Positions 20,901 to 26,455 of a stretch of 26,455 nucleotides of DNA are shown here, piece after piece. A program made the position numbers and the translations under genes. Every line of letters starts with the position of its first letter. Within the stretch, counting starts at the first letter, position 1. The notes beneath the pieces were generated by a model, which made no database searches, was not told the DNA's origin, and worked only from the letters and a program-made list of their open reading frames with translations. The DNA lies in NCBI GenBank assembly GCA_004557075.1, contig SFEX01000022.1, forward strand, positions 1 through 26,455, given 5' to 3'. This DNA is from Clostridiales bacterium. Lineage in GTDB: Bacteria > Bacillota > Clostridia > Oscillospirales > Oscillospiraceae.

Positions 20901-21586
20901 TAAAATACGTTCTTTTTGATGTTGACGATACGCTGCTCGACTTCGGCAAGGCCGAGGCAGCGGCCATAAGAAAAACATTTGAGCGCATCGGTATCCCCGC
21001 GACGGACGAGACGGTGCGCCGCTACAGCGAGATAAACAACGAGCAGTGGCGGCTTCTTGAAAAAGGCGTGATCACCCGCAGCGAGGTGCTCACGCGCAGG
21101 TTTGATATTCTCTTTGCCGAACTTGGGATCAAGGGTATACCCAGCGAGATGGCGCAGGCAAGCTATGAGTACCTGCTCGGCATCGGACACTATTTCGTTG
21201 ACGGTGCGCCGGAGCTTTTAAAGGCGCTCGAGGGCAGGTACGAGCTGTACATAATTTCAAATGGAACTGCCTCCGTGCAGAGCAGCCGCTTAAAAAGCGC
21301 GGGAATAATCCCGTACTTCCGCAATATTTTCATCTCGGAGCGGCTCGGCTTCAATAAGCCGTCAAAGGAGTTTTTCGACGCCTGTTTCGAGCGCATACCG
21401 GGCTTTGAAAAGGACAAGGCCGTTATCGTGGGCGACAGGCTGTCATCTGATATACTCGGCGGCATAAACGCGGGAGTGCGCACCTGCTGGTTTAACCCTA
21501 AAGGCGAAGCGCCCGACCCGGAAATTCCGGCAGACTACGAGATAAGACAGCTTAGCGAGCTCCCCGCTCTGCTTGAGAGAATATGA
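20897..21586 (+). CDS. YjjG-type HAD pyrimidine nucleotidase
   Basis: The 229-aa HAD phosphatase has motif I FDVDDTLLDF (7-16), motif II ISNGT, motif III Lys in GFNKPSKEFF and motif IV VGDRLSSDILGG. DVDDTLLDF together with GDRLSSDI is typical of the YjjG group, which dephosphorylates non-canonical pyrimidine nucleotides and so guards against mutagenic dNTPs. ATG 20897 overlaps the GNAT stop. Its own stop abuts a perfect terminator. Confidence 0.88.
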   Translation: MIKYVLFDVDDTLLDFGKAEAAAIRKTFERIGIPATDETVRRYSEINNEQWRLLEKGVITRSEVLTRRFDILFAELGIKGIPSEMAQASYEYLLGIGHYFVDGAPELLKALEGRYELYIISNGTASVQSSRLKSAGIIPYFRNIFISERLGFNKPSKEFFDACFERIPGFEKDKAVIVGDRLSSDILGGINAGVRTCWFNPKGEAPDPEIPADYEIRQLSELPALLERI

Positions 21587-21618
21587 AAAACGTGAGACTT
21601 TTATAGTCTCACGTTTTT
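21586..21618. terminator. Bidirectional terminator between the yjjG-type gene and the PPTase gene
   Basis: AAAAACGTGAGACT (21586-21599) and AGTCTCACGTTTTT (21605-21618) form a perfect 14-bp stem with a 5-nt loop. The PPTase stop codon lies in the loop. Confidence 0.93.
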
Positions 21619-22185
21619 GTGTATTTCAATTTCGCCCATGGCATCCGCCCTGAGGCACAATCCAACGAAAAAGCCCTCATACTCAAAGCTTTGCAGGCAA
21701 AAGCCCTCCACGCCGCCTATGACGGAAAAGCCCTGCATATCGGCAAGGCGGGAGCCAGTGGCCTTTATATAGCTCTCCTTGAGCACCCACAGGCGGCAGA
21801 ATTCGCGGTCTGGCTGGGCACTCTCAGCAACGGCTCTGTATTCCGCAGGCGCGAAAAAGCGCTCTGCAAGCCTCTCAGAGCCTTCGCGCACGGTCTCTAT
21901 ATCGATGCCGATATCGCTGCCCGCGACGGCGCAGACGGCGTATGAGCCGCTGTGCGCGAGGGAGAAATACAGGGGTGAGCCCTCAAAATACGGCTTGCCG
22001 TTTTTGCCGAGCGAATATTCGGTGCGGCCGGTGGCCTTTCGGAGCAGAAGCTCCGCGCCGAGGGACTGACGCTTTTTCTCGTCGTTTGGCAGCCGCAGTA
22101 CCTTCTGCCTGCGTGTTTCTGATACTTCCTGCATGGCAGAAGCTATGTCAAGAGCGCTTGTGTCGGCAATATAAAGCCTTATCAT
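21601..22185 (-). CDS. Sfp-type 4'-phosphopantetheinyl transferase
   Basis: The 194-aa enzyme moves 4'-phosphopantetheine from CoA to a serine of a carrier protein. Sfp-type motifs are FSLAHSGSYAVCA, the magnesium-binding GIDIETV and WVLKESYIKATG. The length is close to the two-lobed Sfp class rather than AcpS. ATG 22185 overlaps the stop of the HD gene by 4 bp. No polyketide or peptide synthase is in the window, so the carrier partner is unknown and could be fatty-acid ACP. Confidence 0.92.
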   Translation of the reverse strand: MIRLYIADTSALDIASAMQEVSETRRQKVLRLPNDEKKRQSLGAELLLRKATGRTEYSLGKNGKPYFEGSPLYFSLAHSGSYAVCAVAGSDIGIDIETVREGSERLAERFFAPAEYRAVAESAQPDREFCRLWVLKESYIKATGSRLADMQGFSVIGGVEGFCLQSFEYEGFFVGLCLRADAMGEIEIHKNVRL

Positions 22186-22724
22186 GCGCGCATGGCGTCA
22201 AGCGTTTTCTGAAACAGTGTATCAAGCTCCCAGCCGAGCATCTGCGCGCCCGTTGTGATGACGTCGCGCGAGCAGCCCGCGGCAAACTTCTTGTCCTTGA
22301 ATTTTTTCTTTATCGACTTGACCTCCATGTCCGATATCCCGGTCGGGCGCATGAGCGCGGCCGCGCCTATAAGACCCGTAAGCTCGTCCGTCGCAAAGAG
22401 TACCTTTTCCATGAACTCGGTCGGCTCAACATCGGCGCAGATACCGTAGCCGTGGCTCACGACGGCGTGTATCATTTCCTCGTCGATGTCCAGCTCGTGC
22501 AGCATCTCGTTTGCCTTGACGCAGTGCTGCTCGGGGTAGAGCTCAAAGTCAATGTCGTGCAGCATTCCTACAGCCGCCCAGAAATCCACGCGGTCGGGGT
22601 CAAATTCCTTTGCAAGCTCGCCCATGACCTTGGACACGGTCTCGGCATGCTGAATGTGGAAAGGATCCTTGTTATAGCGCATGACAAGCTCCTTGGCCTG
22701 CTCAACGCCCGGTATATAGCTCAT
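22182..22724 (-). CDS. HD-domain hydrolase
   Basis: The 180-aa single-domain HD protein has His26 (FHIQHAETV), His56-Asp57 (MLHDIDFE), a further His in VVSHGYG and Asp in FATDELTG as likely metal ligands. Relatives are annotated as hydrolases of unknown substrate. GGAGGTAATAAA precedes ATG 22724. It is co-transcribed with the PPTase gene from a TTGATT-17-TAAAAT promoter. It is unrelated in detail to the island HD protein at 5336, which is twice as long. Confidence 0.88.
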   Translation of the reverse strand: MSYIPGVEQAKELVMRYNKDPFHIQHAETVSKVMGELAKEFDPDRVDFWAAVGMLHDIDFELYPEQHCVKANEMLHELDIDEEMIHAVVSHGYGICADVEPTEFMEKVLFATDELTGLIGAAALMRPTGISDMEVKSIKKKFKDKKFAAGCSRDVITTGAQMLGWELDTLFQKTLDAMRA

Positions 22725-22754
22725 TTTATTACCTCCTGTGCTTAATGATGAATT

Positions 22755-22783
22755 ATTTTACTACCAAAACAGTCATAAATCAA
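22755..22783 (-). promoter_or_regulatory. Promoter of the HD-PPTase pair
   Basis: On the minus strand TTGATT (22778-22783), 17 bp, TAAAAT (22755-22760), about 30 bp before the start codon. Confidence 0.65.
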
Positions 22784-22850
22784 CACAAGACTTTTTATGT
22801 GCGGCAAAGTGTGATAAAATAAGAAAAAAGCTGCAAAGAGAGGAACAAAT

Positions 22851-23327
22851 ATGAGTGAAAACCCAATTGAAAGGGCATTTTGCTATTTGGAAACTCCGAT
22901 AGGAACGCTCCGCATTGCCGAGAGCGAAAAGGGCATATTGAGCCTGCGCTTTGACGATCCCGTGCAGACGCCGCCTACGATGCGCGGGCTGTATCTTGAC
23001 GATGCCTGCCGTCAGCTAAGCGAGTATTTTTCAAAAAAGCGACGCAGCTTTGAGCTGCCGCTCGATTTGCGGGGCAGTCAGTTCCAGAAGCGCGTATGGA
23101 GCGAGCTTCAGCGCATCCCTTACGGACAGACGCGCAGCTACGGCGAGATCGCGGAGAATGTCGGCAATCCCAAGGCCGCGCGGGCTGTGGGGCTTGCAAA
23201 TAACCGCAACCCCATACTTATAATCATCCCCTGCCACCGCGTTGTGTGCAAGGATAAAAAGCCCGTCGGCTACGCAGGCGGGATAGAACGCAAGAAATAC
23301 CTGCTGGAGCTTGAGCGCGAAGCGTGA
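22851..23327 (+). CDS. ogt: Methylated-DNA-protein-cysteine methyltransferase
   Basis: The 158-aa suicide repair protein transfers alkyl groups from O6-alkylguanine to Cys128 in the invariant PCHRV motif. Other signatures are FQKRVWSELQRIPYGQTRSYGEIA (helix-turn-helix and arginine finger region) and the Asn hinge ANNRNP. AGAGAGGAAC lies upstream of the ATG; a TAAAAT at 22815-22820 may be its -10 box. The length is normal for Ogt/AGT without an Ada domain. Confidence 0.95.
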   Translation: MSENPIERAFCYLETPIGTLRIAESEKGILSLRFDDPVQTPPTMRGLYLDDACRQLSEYFSKKRRSFELPLDLRGSQFQKRVWSELQRIPYGQTRSYGEIAENVGNPKAARAVGLANNRNPILIIIPCHRVVCKDKKPVGYAGGIERKKYLLELEREA

Positions 23328-23363
23328 TATAATATATAAACTTATCTGCAAAGGACTGATACT

Positions 23364-24590
23364 ATGAAGGCACAGCGGAAATTTCCGCGGTTTGTAATAA
23401 GCGCAAAGGGTACGCGCTGGGTAGAGCAGGGGCACCCGTGGATATACGCGGCCGAGGTCGTGTCGGCGGATGAGGCCGAGAACGGGGCGCTCGTGGACGC
23501 TGTGAGCGAAAAGGGCAAGTACCTCGGCACGGGCTTTGTGAGCTTTGAGAGCAAAATTCGCGTCCGCCTTGTATCGCGCAACGCAAACGACAGCTTTGAC
23601 GCAAACTTCTGGCGGCGGCGCATAGGCTACGCATGGGACTATCGCAAGACCGTCATGGGCGATGACATATCCTGCTGCCGCGTCATTTTCGGCGAAGCCG
23701 ACGGCTTCCCCGGCCTCACGGTGGACAGGTTTTCGGATATCCTCGTGACGCAGACGCTGTCGGTCGGCATGGAAAGACTCAAGCCTCTTATCTTCACACT
23801 GATCGTCGAGCGCCTGCGCGCCGACGGGCAGGAGATACGCGGCATATATGAACGAAACGACGTCGCCATACGATCCCTTGAGGGGCTCCCGCAGAACAAA
23901 GGCTGGTTTGAGCTTGAAGGAGAGGATCACCCCGATAGCTGCGTGACGGAGATATGCGAAAACGGCATTTATTACAGCATAGATGTTGAAAACGGCCAGA
24001 AGACAGGGTTCTTCCTCGACCAGAAATACAACCGCCTTGCCGTCGCGAGGCTCGCAAAGGGCAGGCGCGTGCTCGACTGCTTCACGCACACAGGCTCGTT
24101 TGCCCTGAACGCGGCTAAGGGCGGGGCAGAGCATGTGACCGCAGTTGACGTGTCCGAAACCGCCGTCGAGATGGCAAGGGAGAACGCCCGCAGAAACGGC
24201 CTTGACGGGAACATGGACTTTATTGCCGCAAATGTGTTCGACCTCCTGCCGGAGCTTGAGAGCCGCGGCGGTAAGCCGTTTGATTTTATAATCCTCGACC
24301 CGCCGGCGTTTACAAAATCACGCAAGACCGTGCAAAGCGCCGAGCGCGGCTATAAGGAGATAAACCTGCGCGCGCTGAAGCTTCTGCCGCGCGGCGGGTA
24401 TTTTGCGACCGCGTCGTGCAGCCATTTCATGCCGTCGGAGCTTTTCGTTAAGATGCTGCGCTCGGCGGCGGCCGACGCCGGCGTTGAGCTGCGTCAGATA
24501 GAGGCAAGGCAGCAGGCGCCGGATCATCCGATACTCTGGAACGTACCGGAGACAGATTACCTGAAATTTTATATATTCCAAGTAGTGTAA
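23364..24590 (+). CDS. rlmI: RlmI-type 23S rRNA m5C methyltransferase
   Basis: The 408-aa protein has an N-terminal PUA domain (~1-75, GHPWIYAAEVVSADE), a central RlmI/K-like domain, and a C-terminal Rossmann methyltransferase with DCFTHTGSFAL (SAM motif I), the acidic loop AVDVSE, the catalytic motif LDPPAF and TASCSHFM with the catalytic Cys. E. coli RlmI methylates C1962 of 23S rRNA; a related position is likely. AAAGGA is 8 nt before the ATG. TATAAT at 23330-23335 suggests its own promoter with a poor -35. Confidence 0.9.
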   Translation: MKAQRKFPRFVISAKGTRWVEQGHPWIYAAEVVSADEAENGALVDAVSEKGKYLGTGFVSFESKIRVRLVSRNANDSFDANFWRRRIGYAWDYRKTVMGDDISCCRVIFGEADGFPGLTVDRFSDILVTQTLSVGMERLKPLIFTLIVERLRADGQEIRGIYERNDVAIRSLEGLPQNKGWFELEGEDHPDSCVTEICENGIYYSIDVENGQKTGFFLDQKYNRLAVARLAKGRRVLDCFTHTGSFALNAAKGGAEHVTAVDVSETAVEMARENARRNGLDGNMDFIAANVFDLLPELESRGGKPFDFIILDPPAFTKSRKTVQSAERGYKEINLRALKLLPRGGYFATASCSHFMPSELFVKMLRSAAADAGVELRQIEARQQAPDHPILWNVPETDYLKFYIFQVV

Positions 24591-24626
24591 AAAAACATCG
24601 GACTTTTTTAAGTCCGATGTTTTTTG
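24590..24626. terminator. Bidirectional terminator between rlmI and the lipoprotein gene
   Basis: ACATCGGACTT (24595-24605) and AAGTCCGATGT (24610-24620) form a perfect 11-bp stem, extended by flanking A6/T5 runs. Confidence 0.93.
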
Positions 24627-24929
24627 TCAGGGGCCTATAGCCTTAGGGCTGACCTCGGGGCTGGCGTTCGGGATGGCGGTGGGAGTATCGCTTTCGTTCA
24701 TGCCGTCGTCGTCCGGATCGAGGATGTTGTCATCGTCATCGGGATCGATAATGCTGTCGCCGTCGCCATCGGGGTCAAGGATGTTGCCGTCGTTGTTGCC
24801 GTTGTTGTTAGTGCCGCCGTTGTCGCCGATGTAGCCGTCGTTCCCGCTGTCTACATTGCCGTCGCCGCAGCCTGCGAGACAGGTACACAAAAGCGCAAGG
24901 ACAAGTATAAGAGTTCCGAGCTTTTTCAC
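24627..24929 (-). CDS. Small Asp/Asn-rich lipoprotein
   Basis: The 100-aa product has a signal peptide: a basic start (MKKLG), a hydrophobic core (TLILVLALLCTC) and the lipobox LAGC, with lipidation expected at Cys21. The mature part is low-complexity: Gly/Asn/Asp-rich, then three imperfect ILDPDGDG / IIDPDDDD / ILDPDDDG units, then a Pro/Ser/Thr-rich tail. The Asp-rich units could bind calcium or act as an acidic spacer; no enzymatic domain is present. I chose GTG 24929 because GGAGGT is 7 nt upstream; the in-frame TTG 24944 has none. It should sit on the outer face of the membrane. Confidence 0.75.
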   Translation of the reverse strand: MKKLGTLILVLALLCTCLAGCGDGNVDSGNDGYIGDNGGTNNNGNNDGNILDPDGDGDSIIDPDDDDNILDPDDDGMNESDTPTAIPNASPEVSPKAIGP

Positions 24930-25027
24930 GCGTTTTACCTCCAAAAAGTATTTGCCGTATTAGCTTTGCCCAAAGATAAAAATATATTCGCGTTGAAAAT
25001 ACTTTCGGAGGATGATATATTAAAAAC

Positions 25028-26455
25028 ATGAAAAATTTACTGAAAAATGAAATATACGAAGCCGAGATAGTCGGCTACAGCTCCGACGGCAGCGGCGTTG
25101 CGCGTATTGAGGGCAGGGCGGTGTTCGTACCGAGAACGATCGTGGGCGAAATTTGGAGGATAGTCATCGTCAAGGTGAGCGCCTCGGCCGTCTACGGCAG
25201 GGCACTGGAGGCGATTAAAGTATCGCCCGAGCGCAGAGCACCCGCGTGCGAAAAAAGCATACGCTGCGGCGGATGCAGCCTGTGGCACATGAGCTACGAG
25301 GAGGAAAAACGCTTCAAGCTCTGCAAATTAAACGACGCCCTGCGGCATATCGGCCGCCAGACCGTGCAGGCCGGGGAGATACTCGGCAGCTACAGGGTAG
25401 AGCGCTACCGCAACAAGGGCATATATGCCGTGCGCAGCGTCGGCGGCGAGATAAAAAGCGGCTTTTTCGCACAGCGCAGCCATGAGCTTGTGCCGATAGA
25501 CCGCTGCCTCATCCAGTCCGAGCTTGCCGACAGAGCTGCGGCTGCGGTCGTGGAGTTCATGACTAAAAACGGTGTCACGGCATATGACGAGAAAACCGAG
25601 CGCGGGCTTGTGCGCCATGTGTATGTGCGCACAGCCGAAGCTACCTCCGACGCGGTGGCGGTTATCGTGGTCAGCGGCGGCTTGGGCGCAAAAACCGATA
25701 AGCTTATGTCGAGCCTGCGCGATGCCTGCCCGGAGCTTACCGGCATAGTCCTCAATGTGAATAAAAGCGCTGGCAATACGGTGCTGTCGGGCGCGTTTCA
25801 CACCCTGTGGGGACGAGAGTGCATTACAGACCGGCTCGGCGGCTTTGAGTTTGAGATCGCGCCTCAGGCGTTTTATCAGATAAACCCTCCCCAGGCGGAG
25901 CGGCTGTATGCCAAGGCGGTGGAATATGCCGTACCGGACGGCTGCGGCACGGTGCTGGAGCTATACTGCGGAGCGGGAACGATAAGCCTGTTTCTGTCAA
26001 AATACGCAAAAAGAGTGATCGGCGCGGAGATAATACCCGAGGCCGTCCAAAACGCGCGCGAAAATGCCGAGCGCAACGGCGTGGAGAATGTGGAATTTTT
26101 CTGCGCGGACGCGTCGGAGGCGGCGGAGAGGTTTTTGAGAGAGGGTGCACGCCCGGACGCCGTGGTAGTCGATCCACCCCGCAAGGGCATGGACAAAGCG
26201 GCAATACACACCGTCTGCGGCATGGAGCCTGAGCGCGTGGTGTATGTCTCCTGCAACCCGTCAACGCTTGCGCGCGACATCCTCGCTTTCAATGAGCACG
26301 GCTACGAGCTGAAAAAAGCCACCGCTGTCGATATGTTCCCGAGAACGAGCCATGTCGAGACGGTTGTTCAGTTGGTTAGAAAAAAGCCGGATACATATAT
26401 CGACATTACCGTTGATATGGACGAGCTGGATTTAACATCATCCGAAGCAAAGGCA
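25028..26455 (+). CDS. rlmD: RlmD/RumA-type 23S rRNA (uracil-5) methyltransferase, cut by the window end
   Basis: At least 476 aa are visible without a stop. An N-terminal TRAM domain (IYEAEIVGYSSDGSGVARI) is followed by the iron-sulfur cysteines CEKSIRCGGC, then a Rossmann methyltransferase with ELYCGAGTISLFLSK (motif I), VVDPPRKGMD (motif IV) and the nucleophile in YVSCNPSTLARD, and the HVETVVQL end of the core. The sequence continues with DITVDMDELDLTSSEA, an extension seen in some clostridial relatives. The enzyme makes 5-methyluridine in 23S rRNA, at the RlmD or RlmCD sites. GGAGG (25007-25011) is 16 nt from ATG 25028, unusually far, so the exact start is less sure. Confidence 0.9.
   Translation, partial: MKNLLKNEIYEAEIVGYSSDGSGVARIEGRAVFVPRTIVGEIWRIVIVKVSASAVYGRALEAIKVSPERRAPACEKSIRCGGCSLWHMSYEEEKRFKLCKLNDALRHIGRQTVQAGEILGSYRVERYRNKGIYAVRSVGGEIKSGFFAQRSHELVPIDRCLIQSELADRAAAAVVEFMTKNGVTAYDEKTERGLVRHVYVRTAEATSDAVAVIVVSGGLGAKTDKLMSSLRDACPELTGIVLNVNKSAGNTVLSGAFHTLWGRECITDRLGGFEFEIAPQAFYQINPPQAERLYAKAVEYAVPDGCGTVLELYCGAGTISLFLSKYAKRVIGAEIIPEAVQNARENAERNGVENVEFFCADASEAAERFLREGARPDAVVVDPPRKGMDKAAIHTVCGMEPERVVYVSCNPSTLARDILAFNEHGYELKKATAVDMFPRTSHVETVVQLVRKKPDTYIDITVDMDELDLTSSEAKA

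Noticed and set aside
23031..24134. Minus-strand open frame of 367 codons opposite ogt and rlmI
   Set aside because: It spans two well-supported plus-strand genes and their intergenic gap and shows no conserved motifs.
24624..25031. Plus-strand open frame of 135 codons opposite the lipoprotein gene
   Set aside because: Its valine/alanine-rich low-complexity sequence is the antisense of the Asp-rich repeats. The minus-strand frame has a lipobox and a ribosome site.

Overview
The window reads as a piece of a Firmicutes (class Clostridia) chromosome, probably a gut member of the Oscillospiraceae/Ruminococcaceae type. The evidence is strong AGGAGG-type ribosome sites, TTGACA/TATAAT promoters, a TPP-riboswitch thiamine salvage operon with cytX, an OpuC-type permease/binding-protein fusion, GtrA, an Sfp-type PPTase and an RlmD-type methyltransferase. 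The resident DNA from about 10.3 kb onward is GC-rich. The first 10 kb is visibly more AT-rich and looks acquired. The taxonomic placement is inference.

Island (1-10,114). Two related ~90-bp sequences in direct orientation (10-99 and 10024-10114) bracket a ~10-kb unit. Inside are a minus-strand XRE regulator, divergent promoters, a remnant in which the 5' end of an excisionase-like gene is fused by deletion to the 3' part of a SLOG/DUF1273-type gene, and then nine plus-strand genes with overlaps or gaps of at most 6 bp (1619-9946). The first five form a restriction-modification set: a small HTH protein behind a promoter whose spacer is a perfect palindrome, a C5-cytosine methyltransferase, a DUF4928 protein (probable nuclease partner), a Vsr endonuclease and a second C5 methyltransferase. 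The next four are an HD-domain phosphohydrolase, a 611-aa P-loop ATPase, an unrecognised alpha/beta protein and an intact ThyX. These four are even more AT-rich and are the best candidate in this window for an undescribed (anti-phage or conflict) system.

Thiamine salvage operon (10,284-14,645). A promoter, a TPP riboswitch and an intrinsic terminator precede thiM, thiE, a HAD phosphatase, thiD and cytX. Together they import HMP, phosphorylate HMP and hydroxyethylthiazole, and join them to thiamine phosphate.

Redox/ADP-ribosylation region (14,708-19,847). An HxlR-type redox regulator diverges from a tight five-gene run: a flavin-type PNPOx/ferredoxin protein, an OpuC/EgtU-like permease-binding-protein fusion, its ATPase, a zinc macrodomain hydrolase and a SirTM-type sirtuin. 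Two related dyads in the divergent region are candidate HxlR operators.

Housekeeping tail (19,923-26,455). A GtrA protein, a GNAT acetyltransferase with a YjjG-type nucleotidase, then on the minus strand an HD hydrolase with an Sfp-type PPTase, then an O6-alkylguanine-DNA alkyltransferase, an RlmI-type rRNA methyltransferase, an Asp/Asn-rich lipoprotein (minus) and an RlmD-type uracil methyltransferase that runs off the window end. Perfect bidirectional hairpin terminators separate the convergent genes. No tRNA, rRNA, CRISPR array or transposase was seen.
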